A stretch of DNA of 64,000 bases. Origin: Hyphomicrobium_A sp963776675. Its GTDB lineage: Bacteria > Pseudomonadota > Alphaproteobacteria > Rhizobiales > Hyphomicrobiaceae. Location: NCBI GenBank assembly GCA_963776675.1, contig CAVZNR010000027.1:121069-185068 (forward strand). The letters run 5' to 3'. Below are positions 49,500 to 58,778 of this stretch, in pieces. The notes under the pieces are model-generated. The model saw only the letters and a list, made by a program, of their open reading frames with translations, did not search any database and had not been told where the DNA came from. Every line of letters starts with the position of its first letter. The first letter of the stretch is position 1. The position numbers and the translations under genes are program-made.

Positions 49500-50972
49500 A
49501 TGCGTAGCTCATCGGCAGGGTCTGCGGTGGCCTCGAGGGTGGGGGCTTGGGTCGGAGCGCCTTTCCGAGCGGCGCCCGCTGTGGACTGGCACGCGCTCTT
49601 AAGGCGCGCGGGCGACCTTCGTGCCGCGTGGGGCGACTTGAGCCTGGTCCGGGTCTACCTCGTGGTGGCCGGCATAGCCCTCGCCATTTTCACAGGCCTA
49701 TCGGCGCTTTGGGTGAGCGGGCAACTCGAGCGCGGCCTCGTTTCCGGGCAGACGCCGTCGGCGATCGCCCTCGTCGAAGACGTCGTACAGCCGCTCATTC
49801 AGGGCCTGAACAATAAGAAATCCCTGTCGGCGGAGGCCGCGACCGCCTTCGACAACCTGATGGCGGCGTCCGACGTCGCCGCGCAGGTCGCCGTCTTGCG
49901 CCTCTGGCGTGCGAACGGCACGCTCGTCTACAGAAGCGATCGGCCCGAGGACAGCGCGCCGGCGTGGCGTCCGTCGGGCTTAGACCGCGAGCTGGACCAG
50001 GCCGCCCTCGAGGAGCGGCTCGGCACCAAGCTCGTCGAGATAAAGGCGCCCCTCTATCGCACCGGCACGCGCGATATCATTGCGATTGCGCAGCTCTATC
50101 GCCGCGCCAACTCCATCGGCGCGACGCTTCAGCAGATGGTCCTGCAAAGCGTGCTGGTGCTGGCGGCCTTGGGCGCCGCCATGCTGGCCGTCGTCTTCTG
50201 GATCGTGCAGAGGGCGGGCCGGCAGATCGACGCGCAGCTGGACCGCATCGGGGAGCAAAAGGCCGAGCAGGCGCACCTCGCCTCGCAGAACGAGGCCCTG
50301 CGCAAGCTCACCGAGGTGATCCATCGGCGCGGCGTGGACCACAGCGAAAAGATGCTGCGCCGCATCGGCTCTGACCTGCACGACGGCCCCGCCCAGCATC
50401 TGGCGCTCGTGCTGCTGCGGCTCGACGAGCTCACGCCCGTGCTCGACAAGCCGGCGCAGAGCGGGCCCGGCACGTCGGGCAACACGCTCGAGACGATCCG
50501 GCGGGCGACGTCGGATGCGATGAAAGAGATCCGCCACATCTCGTCGGGGCTGGCGCTGCCCGAGTTGCAGAAGATCTCCTTGCAGGATGCCTTGCTCATC
50601 GCCGTGCGCGCTCATCAGCGCGCGACGGGAACGCCCGTCGCGGCGACGTTCGACAACCTGCCGACGCGCTTGCCGCTGCCGATGACCATTTGCCTTTATC
50701 GCTTCTCACAGGAAGCGCTCAACAACGCCTTCCGCCACGCGAGCGGCAGCGGGCAGAGCCTGCGCGCCAAGTACGAGGAAGGGACCATATCGGTCGAGGT
50801 CGCCGACACCGGGCCCGGCTTTGTCGTCGACCCCTCCGCGACCGGCAGGGGGCGTCTCGGGCTGTCCGGCCTGCGCTACCGCGTGGAGTCGCTCGGCGGC
50901 TCATTGCAAATCAATTCGGCGGTGGGACGCGGAGCAAAGCTCACCGTCCAGTTTCGCAATCCTCTGGCGTGA
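49500..50972 (+). CDS. Membrane sensor histidine kinase (HisKA_3, NarX/DegS type)
   Basis: A 490-aa protein with membrane helices at about 55-78 and 215-240 flanking a periplasmic sensor of about 135 residues. A cytoplasmic coiled coil follows, then a HisKA_3 dimerisation domain with phospho-accepting His in SDLHDGPAQHLALVLLRL, and a HATPase domain with N-box (SQEALNNAFRHAS), DTGPGF and GRGRLGLSGLRYRVESLGG. The stimulus is unknown. The chosen ATG follows an upstream open stretch lacking features. The response regulator starts 5 bases after the stop. Confidence 0.88.
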   Translation: MRSSSAGSAVASRVGAWVGAPFRAAPAVDWHALLRRAGDLRAAWGDLSLVRVYLVVAGIALAIFTGLSALWVSGQLERGLVSGQTPSAIALVEDVVQPLIQGLNNKKSLSAEAATAFDNLMAASDVAAQVAVLRLWRANGTLVYRSDRPEDSAPAWRPSGLDRELDQAALEERLGTKLVEIKAPLYRTGTRDIIAIAQLYRRANSIGATLQQMVLQSVLVLAALGAAMLAVVFWIVQRAGRQIDAQLDRIGEQKAEQAHLASQNEALRKLTEVIHRRGVDHSEKMLRRIGSDLHDGPAQHLALVLLRLDELTPVLDKPAQSGPGTSGNTLETIRRATSDAMKEIRHISSGLALPELQKISLQDALLIAVRAHQRATGTPVAATFDNLPTRLPLPMTICLYRFSQEALNNAFRHASGSGQSLRAKYEEGTISVEVADTGPGFVVDPSATGRGRLGLSGLRYRVESLGGSLQINSAVGRGAKLTVQFRNPLA

Positions 50973-50977
50973 GCAAA

Positions 50978-51637
50978 ATGACAGGACCGATCCGCATCTG
51001 TGTCGTCGATGATCATCCTCTCCTCAGAGAGGGCGTCGTCGGCACGCTGAGCGCTGCCGGCATGGACGTCGTCGGCGCCGGCGCCTCGACCGACGACGCA
51101 ACGCGCCTGGCAGACGAGCGTCTGCCCGACGTCATGCTGCTCGACATCAGCATGCCGGGCGGCGGCATCGAGGCGGCACGCGCAATCGGCCGGTCGCATC
51201 CGAAGATCAAGACCATCATGCTTACGGTGTCCGAGCGCGAGGACGATGTGATCGCGGCGATGGAAGCGGGGGCACGCGCCTATGTCCTGAAGGGCATCGG
51301 CGGGCCGGAGCTGCTCGCGACCATTCGCTCGGTGCATCAGGGCGAGACCTACATCACGCCGCAGATGGCCGCGCGCGTCCTCTCCAGAATGCAACGCCGC
51401 ACCGGAGCCAACGGCTCGACCAGATCGAAGGCGCCCGAGTCCGAGCTGACCATCCGCGAGGAGCAGATCATGGACGAGGTCGCCCAGGGCTTCACGAACA
51501 AGGAAATCGCTCTCAAGTTCCGGCTCAGCGAAAAAACCGTGAAGCATTACATGACCAGCGTTTTGCAAAAGCTGCAGGTTCGCAATCGCGTCCAGGCGGT
51601 CATTGCTCTTCAGAAACAAGGACAGCGCGCCACTTGA
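50978..51637 (+). CDS. NarL/FixJ-family response regulator
   Basis: A 219-aa regulator: receiver with CVVDDHPLLREG, phospho-acceptor Asp in VMLLDISMPGG, Thr in IMLTVSE and Lys in YVLKGIGG. It is followed by a LuxR-type helix-turn-helix (LTIREEQIMDEVAQGFTNKEIA, LSEKTVKHYMTSVLQKLQV). It should be activated by the kinase encoded just upstream. A GTG 9 bases earlier, overlapping the kinase stop, is an alternative start. The next gene, the secreted RTX protein, is a possible target given its place about 180 bases downstream. Confidence 0.92.
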   Translation: MTGPIRICVVDDHPLLREGVVGTLSAAGMDVVGAGASTDDATRLADERLPDVMLLDISMPGGGIEAARAIGRSHPKIKTIMLTVSEREDDVIAAMEAGARAYVLKGIGGPELLATIRSVHQGETYITPQMAARVLSRMQRRTGANGSTRSKAPESELTIREEQIMDEVAQGFTNKEIALKFRLSEKTVKHYMTSVLQKLQVRNRVQAVIALQKQGQRAT

Positions 51638-51816
51638 TTGCCGCTGCGCCAAGCTCTTGGGGGCGGCGGAAATACGAAGCAGGACGGAGCAAAGGACGAG
51701 AAGGCGGGTCTTCGAAGTCCCCAATATTTCAATACACTCCGTACGCAGCGTGATATGGTTAATCGGACCCGCACAGGACTTTCAATGCTGAAAACACAAG
51801 AAAAGCGAGTGCAGGG

Positions 51817-53819
51817 ATGAAGGGCCGGATCAACCATGGCGATCTGGACCATTTGCTCCGTCTCATTCAGAAGGGACGGCTGGAGGATGGGTCCGCGCGC
51901 CATTTCAGGGAGGACGACGACGGCGACTTGCCCGGTTCGCCGGATCACTTCCACCAAGACCACGCCATCTGGGATGCCAATCACGCCTACTGGGTGGACA
52001 AGCTCAGAAGCCGACACCGACGGGACCTGGACCGACGCCCAGTACACCTCGGCCGCCACCATCCTCAACACGGCCGAATATCAGCACGTCGTCTTCAGCG
52101 ACATCGCCGGCGTCCTGAAGCGGGGAATGTCCGACGGCTGGCACGGCAGGGGCGGCCATGGCCGCTCGGATCACTTCCAGACGCACGAATCTTCGCATTT
52201 CGACGAGACGTTCGATCTTGTCGATGCCTCGACGGGTCACGTGCATCAGGTGCGGCTGGCTTTCGTCGTCGACGACCTTAGCCGTCCGCATCATGCGATC
52301 AAGCTGAAAGACGACAGCGCGGACCTGCAGTTTCGCGACGCCGCCCACAACCATCATCGGGTCACACACGAAGACCTGCATGCGCGCCGGGCCGAGACGC
52401 TGGGAGAGCTCACGGGCGTGCGCTCGCGCCATGCCGGGCACGTGTCCTTCAATCAGGCGCGCGGCGAGCTCTATGCCCAATGCGGGCTGTCGACGCTGCT
52501 GCCGTATGCGGGCTGGGACGATTTTCGCGATCGCAATCACTTGTCCCAGGATCTGATCGACGACCTCAAGGCCGCCTATCCGGATGGCTTCTCATCGGTC
52601 GATCTGTGGGTCGGCGGCCTCGCCGAACGGGCCGCGGTAGGCAATGTCGGTCCGACCATCGCGGCGGCAGTCGGCGCCGAGAGGGGCCAGCTGCCGCAGG
52701 AACGCGGGGCGACCTGTCTCGACCTCCTGGCCGGCACCCACCTCTTGTCCGTGATCACGGGACAGTCCTGGCCCGATATCGTCGGTCGGGTCACAGGCGC
52801 GGCGCACCTTGCGGACTATGTGCTGGCGCGGCCGGAGCACGCCCTCGCGGCGGAAGTGCCGAATATCATTCATGGCACCGATGGCGACGACGTCCTGATC
52901 GGCACCGACGGTCACGACATCATCTTCGGAGGGGCAGGCGACGACTTCCTGGACGGCGGCCACAATGCCGACGTGCTGGTCGGCGGGGCCGGCAACGACA
53001 CCTACGTGGTCGACAACATCCAGGATCATATCGTCGAAACCGTCGACGGCGGCGTGGATACGGTCCTGACGACTTTGAAATCCTTCGCGCTCGAAGACGA
53101 CGGTGATGCCTCGCCGGCCGCGCACGTTCACGATGCCAGCGATGCGGGGAATGGCGCGCAAGTGATCCCCGTCGACGACACCGGCAACACTGTCGGGGAT
53201 GCGGCTGCGCCCGTTGCCGACGCCGCCACGCCCACCGACAGCACAGAGCCTGACGCCGATCTCACGGACTTCGGCAGGGCCGCCAACGTCGAGAACCTGA
53301 CCTATACGGGTGAGGACGGGTTCGTCGGCAGAGGAAACTCGGCCAACAACATCATCAGCGGCGGCAGCGGCAACGACTCGCTGTGGGGTGAGGCCGGAGA
53401 CGACGTGCTGTACGGCAGCCGCGGCAACGACGACCTCCACGGCGGAAGCGGCAACGACGTGCTGTTTGGCGGCTACGGCGACGACCACTTCGACGGCGGC
53501 CTCGGCGACGACATGCTCTATCTTGCCAACCGTTCCGCGGGAGGCGACGCGGACGCAGACTCATATGGGCAGGACACGATCGTGCTGCGCCCCGGCTTCG
53601 GCAACGATGTCGTCGTCGGCTTCGATGCCAACGACACCGAGGGACACGACCGGCTGGACGTCAGCGCCTACGCGTCGCTGACGGCGGAGTTCGATCGGCA
53701 CGGACATCCGCATTACGTCATGCGGATCTCACACCATTATTACGATCAACGAGGACTCGATCACGCTGCTTGATGTCAGCGCCAATACGATTGGAAAGGA
53801 CGACTTCATTTTCAGCTGA
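51817..53819 (+). CDS. Shortened haem-peroxidase-like protein with RTX repeats, type I secretion substrate (frameshifted)
   Basis: A composite protein of about 667 aa. The start KGRINHGDLDHLLRLIQKG resembles the leader of large animal-type peroxidase/RTX proteins. Next are NHAYWVDKL and, after a frame change near 52001-52010, ILNTAEYQHVVFSDIAGVL, then SVDLWVGGLAERAAVGNVGP and an adjacent peroxidase C-terminal block. The central part, with the distal His region, is missing, so catalysis is doubtful. Two RTX blocks follow. A second frame change near 53735 leads to a better C terminus, ITINEDSITLLDVSANTIG then KDDFIFS with TGA 53817-53819, typical of type I secretion substrates. The secretion ABC and HlyD genes follow directly. 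Confidence 0.75.
52874..53017 (+). repeat. RTX nonapeptide block 1
   Basis: Tandem calcium-binding nonapeptides of the form G-G-x-G-x-D-x-L-x: GTDGDDVLIGTDGHDIIF, GGAGDDFLDGG, GGAGNDTYVV. These fold as a beta roll on binding calcium outside the cell. Confidence 0.88.
53360..53524 (+). repeat. RTX nonapeptide block 2
   Basis: Six tandem nonapeptides: GGSGNDSLW, GEAGDDVLY, GSRGNDDLH, GGSGNDVLF, GGYGDDHFD, GGLGDDMLY. The block precedes the C-terminal secretion signal region. It is separated from block 1 by an Asp/Ala-rich linker of about 110 residues. Confidence 0.92.
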
Positions 53820-53860
53820 GTGTGTGAGCAGGCGCCTTCCGGCCTGTTGGGCCGCGTATA

Positions 53861-55633
53861 GTGGGGATTGTTTTGGGCACGTTTACAGTGTTGGACAAAT
53901 CGCAATCCAAAGTTTGGGCCGCCCTGGGCTCGCTGAAGGGGGGCGGCTGGGCAATGGCCGTCATATCGGGGACAGTCAACCTGCTGGCCCTGACCGGCGC
54001 CTTCTACATGCTGCAGGTGTACGACCGCGTGCTCCTGAGCAAGAGCATCCCCACGCTCGTGGCGCTGTCGCTGCTGGCGCTCGGGCTCTACTTCTTCCAA
54101 GGCTTACTCGAGATCGCGCGCTCCCAGCTGCTGGTCCGCATCGGCAGCCGTGTCGACCGCAAGCTGATGACAGGCGCGCACGCAGCCGCCATGCACCTGG
54201 CCCTACGCGGTCGCCAGGGCAGCGACGCCCAGCAGCCCATCCGCGACGTCGACACCATCCGCAGCTTCCTGGGCGGGCAGGGACCGGTCGCCATTCTCGA
54301 CCTGCCCTGGATGCCGCTTTACGTGGCGTTCGTGTTTCTGCTGCACCCCGCGCTCGGCATTGTCACGCTTGTCGGCGCCATCGGCCTGATCGGCATCACA
54401 CTGTGGACCGAGCGGCTCGCACGGGAGCCGACCCGCACGCTCGTCAGCGCCGTGACGCGGCGGCTGTCGCTGGTCGAGGAGACGATGCGCAATGCCGAGG
54501 TGCTTCGCGCGATGGGCTTCGGCCATCGCGCCATGGCACGCTTTGCAAGCTCCAGCGACGAGCACCTCACCGCCCAGGAGCGCCTCAGCGACCTCACCGG
54601 CGGCTTTGCAACCGCCTCGCGGGTCATTCGGATGATGCTGCAGTCGGCCCTCCTGGGTTTCGGGGCCTATCTGGTGATCCAAGGCGAAATGTCGGCAGGC
54701 GCCATCATCGCCTGCTCGATCGCCGCCTCGCGCGCCTACGCGCCGATCGAGATCGCGATCGCCAACTGGAAGGGCTTTGTCGCCGCCCGCCAGAGCGCGG
54801 AACGTCTGTCGACGGTGCTCGGCGGCGTCGCACCCGAGGCCGAGGTCCTGGAGCTTCCCGCGCCCGTCGACAGCCTCAAGGTGGAGAAGATCAGCGTCGC
54901 CATCCCCGGCACCCAGCACGTTGTCGTAAAGACCGTCAGCTTCGAGCTGAAAGCCGGCCAGGCGCTCGCCGTCATCGGCCAGAGTGCGGCCGGCAAGTCG
55001 TCGCTCGCGCGGGCCATCGTCGGCGTCTGGGACCTGGGACGCGGCGTCGTGCGGCTCGACGGCGCCGCCATCGATCGTTGGTCCGGCGAGCAACTCGGGA
55101 GCTACATCGGCTATCTGCCGCAGGACGTCGAGCTGTTCGACGGCACGATCAAGGACAACATCTGCCGCTTCGACGAGGCCGCCACCAGCCAGTCGGTCAT
55201 CGCAGCGGCCCGGGCGGCGGGCATGCACGAGATGATCCTGCGCCTGCCCGATGGCTACGAGACCAGGCTTGGAAGCCGCGGGACCGGGCTGTCGGCGGGG
55301 CAGCGCCAGCGCATCGCGCTCGCGCGCGCACTTTACGGCGAGCCGTTCCTCGTCGTGCTCGACGAGCCCAACTCGAATCTCGACGCGGAAGGCGAGGCGG
55401 CGCTTGCCCGTGCCATAAGAGACGTGCGCGACCGCGGCGGCATCGTCATCGTGATCGCGCACCGGCCGGGCGTCCTGGCGGCCGTCGACCTGGTCGGCGT
55501 CATGGACCGCGGCCAATTGCGGGCCTTCGGACCCCGCGATGACGTCTTGCGGCGCGCCATGCATAACGACAGCGGTGCGGCCAAGGCGCCCGAGCGCAAG
55601 CCGCAGAGGCAGGAACAGCAGCCGGTCGCCTAG
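53861..55633 (+). CDS. Type I secretion ABC transporter (PrtD/HlyB-like permease-ATPase)
   Basis: A 590-aa protein: a membrane domain of about six helices in the first 310 residues, then an ATPase with Walker A GQSAAGKSSLA, signature LSAGQRQRIALARAL, Walker B FLVVLDEP and H-loop IVIAHRPG. It has the PrtD-type length and no N-terminal C39-like domain. It exports RTX proteins across the inner membrane with a HlyD adaptor and a TolC-type channel. The start is uncertain: GTG 53861 is the longest, with a TTG 12 bases later preceded by GGGGA as an alternative. It stands between its probable substrate and its adaptor. Confidence 0.92.
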   Translation: MGIVLGTFTVLDKSQSKVWAALGSLKGGGWAMAVISGTVNLLALTGAFYMLQVYDRVLLSKSIPTLVALSLLALGLYFFQGLLEIARSQLLVRIGSRVDRKLMTGAHAAAMHLALRGRQGSDAQQPIRDVDTIRSFLGGQGPVAILDLPWMPLYVAFVFLLHPALGIVTLVGAIGLIGITLWTERLAREPTRTLVSAVTRRLSLVEETMRNAEVLRAMGFGHRAMARFASSSDEHLTAQERLSDLTGGFATASRVIRMMLQSALLGFGAYLVIQGEMSAGAIIACSIAASRAYAPIEIAIANWKGFVAARQSAERLSTVLGGVAPEAEVLELPAPVDSLKVEKISVAIPGTQHVVVKTVSFELKAGQALAVIGQSAAGKSSLARAIVGVWDLGRGVVRLDGAAIDRWSGEQLGSYIGYLPQDVELFDGTIKDNICRFDEAATSQSVIAAARAAGMHEMILRLPDGYETRLGSRGTGLSAGQRQRIALARALYGEPFLVVLDEPNSNLDAEGEAALARAIRDVRDRGGIVIVIAHRPGVLAAVDLVGVMDRGQLRAFGPRDDVLRRAMHNDSGAAKAPERKPQRQEQQPVA

Positions 55634-55654
55634 CGCGAAAGCAGGAGACGGAGC

Positions 55655-56968
55655 TTGAAATCGGCACAACACAGCCGCGCGGACACCGCGGAGCGCGAAT
55701 TTCATCGCCGGATGATGTTCGGCCTGGCGCTGGTGGCCTTGCTGTTCGTGGTCTGCGGCGGGTGGGCTGCGAGCGCGTCGCTATCGAGCGCGGTGATTGC
55801 GCCCGGCCGCGTTGTCGTCGACAGCAGCATCAAGAAAATCCAGCATCCGACCGGCGGCATCGTCAAAGAGATCAACGTCAAGAACGGCGACCGCGTCGAG
55901 GCCGGCGATATCCTGCTGCGGCTCGACGATACGCAGACGCGGGCGACGCTCGGGATCGTGCAAAGCCAGCTCATCGAGCTGACCGCGCGCCAGGCGCGTC
56001 TCGCCGCCGAGCGCGACGGGGGGGACGAGATCGAGTTCCCCGCAGGCTTCGAGCAAAAGAGCCCGGAGCACCAGCGCATCGCGGCCGGAGAGCGGCGCCT
56101 GTTCAAATCCAAGATCAAGACGGCGGAGAACAAGAAGGCGCAGTTGCGCGAACGGATCGGCCAGTACCATCACGAGATCGACGGCCTGCTGCAGCAGGAA
56201 AAGTCGAAGTCGCGCGAGCTCGACCTCGTCAACGACGAGCTCAAGCGGCTGGAGGACATGTACGCCCGCGAGCTCGTTCCCGTCACGCGCGTGCTGGCCA
56301 TACGCCGCGACGCGGTGCGCATCGAAGGCGAGCACGGCGCCTTGATCGCGCAGATCGCGCGGCTGCGCGGCCAAGTCTACGAGGTCGAGCTCAAGATCGT
56401 CGAGGTCGGCGAGACCATCATGCTCGACGCCCAGAAGGAGTACCGCGACACCGAGGCGCGCATCGCCGAGCTCAACGAGCGCAAGATCGCGGCCGAGGAC
56501 GTCTTGCGGCGGGTGGACATCCGCGCCCCCCGCTCAGGGATGGTGCACGAGCTCGCCGTGCACACCGTGGGCGGCGTCATCGGCCCCGGCGACGTGGTCA
56601 TGGGCATCGTTCCCATGGAGGAGAACCGCACCATCGAGGTGCGCGTGGCGCCCACCGACATCGACCAGGTGGCCGCCGAGCAGACGGTCATCCTGCGCTT
56701 TCCCGCCTTCCATAAGAGCACGACCCCGGAGATCAGCGGCACGATTGCGCGCATCGCCGCCGACGTGTCGCAGGAGAACGAGAACGGCGCGCCCTACTAC
56801 ACGGCGCGCATCGACGTGGCGGAGACGGAGCTGGCCAAGCTGGGGCACCGCAAGCTGATCGCGGGCATGCCGGTCGAGGCCTATATCCAGACGGGCACGC
56901 GCAGCGCGCTGTCGTTCCTGACGAAACCGCTGACCGACCAGATCACGCGGGCGTTCAAGGAGCAGTAG
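55655..56968 (+). CDS. Type I secretion periplasmic adaptor (HlyD/PrtE family)
   Basis: A 437-aa adaptor with N-terminal anchor helix (about 20-42), lipoyl half (HPTGGIVKEINVKNGDRVEAGDILLRLDD), a long alpha hairpin (about 110-260), second lipoyl half (DIRAPRSGMVHELAVHTVGGVIGPGD), and a beta-barrel with a C-terminal motif near LIAGMPVEAYIQTG, the HlyD family signature zone. The TTG start at 55655 has GGAGACGGAG just upstream. It would bridge the ABC exporter to a TolC-type channel. No tolC gene is in the window, so the outer-membrane partner is elsewhere. Confidence 0.92.
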   Translation: MKSAQHSRADTAEREFHRRMMFGLALVALLFVVCGGWAASASLSSAVIAPGRVVVDSSIKKIQHPTGGIVKEINVKNGDRVEAGDILLRLDDTQTRATLGIVQSQLIELTARQARLAAERDGGDEIEFPAGFEQKSPEHQRIAAGERRLFKSKIKTAENKKAQLRERIGQYHHEIDGLLQQEKSKSRELDLVNDELKRLEDMYARELVPVTRVLAIRRDAVRIEGEHGALIAQIARLRGQVYEVELKIVEVGETIMLDAQKEYRDTEARIAELNERKIAAEDVLRRVDIRAPRSGMVHELAVHTVGGVIGPGDVVMGIVPMEENRTIEVRVAPTDIDQVAAEQTVILRFPAFHKSTTPEISGTIARIAADVSQENENGAPYYTARIDVAETELAKLGHRKLIAGMPVEAYIQTGTRSALSFLTKPLTDQITRAFKEQ

Positions 56969-56983
56969 GGGGCGGCGGGGAAT

Positions 56984-57060
56984 TGGCGCACCGGGGAAGA
57001 TTCGAACTCCCGACCCCCAGATTCGTAGTCTGGTGCTCTATCCAGCTGAGCTACCGGTGC
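56984..57060 (-). tRNA. tRNA-Arg (anticodon ACG)
   Basis: A full cloverleaf on the minus strand: acceptor GCACCGG/CCGGTGC, D-arm GCTCAGCTGGATAGAGC, anticodon stem CCAGA/TCTGG with loop CTACGAA (anticodon ACG), T-arm with TTCGAAT loop, and encoded CCA. It has 77 nt and no anomaly. It lies 15 bases beyond the HlyD stop. Confidence 0.95.
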
Positions 57061-57178
57061 TTGTCCGCGATTGCAATGGGCCTCGCAGAGGGCCGAAGGC
57101 ACGGCGGGGTCGTTCCCCCCGCCGAAGCTCGCCACTACTAATGGCTCGGGACGACCCGCGCAAGAGGCCTTAGGCCCC

Positions 57179-58747
57179 CTACTCTATATCGTCGGTGCGA
57201 GCCCGGCCGCCCGCGGGCGCGTGCGCAATCTCGTGGCTGGCGTGACCGCCGCGGTCGGGGATGTCGAACAGGAAGGTGGCCCCTTCCTTGGTGTCGAGCA
57301 GCTCCAGCTGGCCGCCGTGCACGCCGACGATCTCGGCTGCGATGGCGAGCCCGAGCCCGGTGCCGCCCTTGCGCTGCGAGCCGGTGAAGGCCTCGAACAG
57401 GTGATCGCGCGCCTTCTGCGGCACGCCGGGCCCGTTGTCGCGCACCTCCACGAGAACGCGGCGCCCGTCGCGCCAGGCCTTGATGCCGATCTCGCCGCCG
57501 CCGTGCTCGCCTTCGACCGCCTCCATGGCGTTGCGCACCAGGTTGGAGACGATGCGGAACAGATGATCGCGGTCGGCGTCGATGCGCAGCGTGTCGTCGA
57601 TGTCGAGCACCCAGTCGATGGAGCCCTCGCGCGGCAGGCCCAGCGCCTCGCCCACCTCCTCCACGAGCGGCTTCAACAGCATCAGCTCGCGCCGGGGTGC
57701 GGCCTCCTCGGCACGCCCGAAGCGCAGCGTGTCGTTGCAGAAGTTGATGGCGCGGTCGAGCGAGGCGATGAGCTTGGGCGCGAAGCGCTGCACGGTGGGA
57801 TCGGGGATGGCGGTGAGGCGGTCCGACAGCAGCTGCGCGTTCGCCAGCAGGCCGCGCAGGTCGTGGTTGATCTTGCTGACGGCGAGGCCGAGCTGGGCCA
57901 GCCGCGTCTTCTGCAAAAGCACGCCCGAAAGCTGGCGCTGCATCTCGCCCAGCTCGCGCTCGGCCGTGCCGATCTCGTCCTGCCGCCCCGATGGTACGAT
58001 GATGCGCGAGGTGTCCTCTGGATCCTGGCGGAAGTGCACCATGTTGCGCGTGATGTTCATCATCGGGCGCACCAGGAGCCGGCTCAGCGCGAAGTAGACG
58101 AGCGCGGCGGTCGCCAGCGAGATCAGGATCGAGATCCAGAGAACGTTCAGCGCATAGTTTTGCATGGCCGCCTTGAGCGGCGCTTCCGGCATGACGATCT
58201 CGACGAGGTCGTCGGGGTCGTCGCCGATCGATCCGAGCACGCGGATGGTGCGTCCGCCGGGCGCAAAGAACACCGCGACCGCGTCGCCGATCTGCTCTAA
58301 GCGCAGTGCGAGGCTGCCCCACACGCCTTCCGGGCGCTGGCGCAGATCGTAATGCGCATCGATGGTCATCGATGGATCGACGGGCAGCACCAGCCGGCGC
58401 ACGCCGCGCCGGCGCGAGGCGATCGCCTTCACCTGGGCGGTGCGCAGCATTTCGGCGCGCAGGCCCGACGGCACGTCGCCGCCGGGGAAGCCCTCGGCCG
58501 CCAGGGTGGCGAGCTGGGCGGCGGTGAGGCGCTCGTCCAGCCAGCCCACGCGGAAGCTCGACACCGATGGCAGGAAGATCAGGATCTCCGCCAGCATGAC
58601 GAAGACCAGCGTCATCATCAGAAGCTTCGCGGGGAGCCCGAGGTCGCGCCACCGCCAGTGCAGCGCGATCGCCCAATCGGGAAGGTGGAAACGGTTGGCC
58701 TCCACCGGTCTTTGGATCCGCGGTCGGTCTTTGTTTTCGCGGAGCAC
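57179..58747 (-). CDS. Membrane sensor histidine kinase
   Basis: A 522-aa protein: membrane helix (about 38-60), periplasmic sensor of about 130 residues, second helix (about 190-215), HAMP-like linker, a HisKA-like region with phospho-accepting His in SKINHDLRGLLANAQLL, then HATPase motifs (NLVRNAMEAVEG, DNGPG, GGTGLGLAIAAEIV). The longest open frame overlaps the upstream gene. I chose GTG 58747 because AGAGG lies about 6 bases upstream and it clears that overlap. No response regulator gene is adjacent, so the partner is unknown. Confidence 0.88.
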   Translation of the reverse strand: MLRENKDRPRIQRPVEANRFHLPDWAIALHWRWRDLGLPAKLLMMTLVFVMLAEILIFLPSVSSFRVGWLDERLTAAQLATLAAEGFPGGDVPSGLRAEMLRTAQVKAIASRRRGVRRLVLPVDPSMTIDAHYDLRQRPEGVWGSLALRLEQIGDAVAVFFAPGGRTIRVLGSIGDDPDDLVEIVMPEAPLKAAMQNYALNVLWISILISLATAALVYFALSRLLVRPMMNITRNMVHFRQDPEDTSRIIVPSGRQDEIGTAERELGEMQRQLSGVLLQKTRLAQLGLAVSKINHDLRGLLANAQLLSDRLTAIPDPTVQRFAPKLIASLDRAINFCNDTLRFGRAEEAAPRRELMLLKPLVEEVGEALGLPREGSIDWVLDIDDTLRIDADRDHLFRIVSNLVRNAMEAVEGEHGGGEIGIKAWRDGRRVLVEVRDNGPGVPQKARDHLFEAFTGSQRKGGTGLGLAIAAEIVGVHGGQLELLDTKEGATFLFDIPDRGGHASHEIAHAPAGGRARTDDIE

Positions 58748-58778
58748 GCGTTTCCTCTTGGCTCGCCTTTGATCTCTC

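Noticed and set aside
53770..55542. A second long plus-strand frame inside the type I secretion ABC gene
   Set aside because: It is Arg-rich and lacks Walker motifs; the other frame has all ABC motifs.
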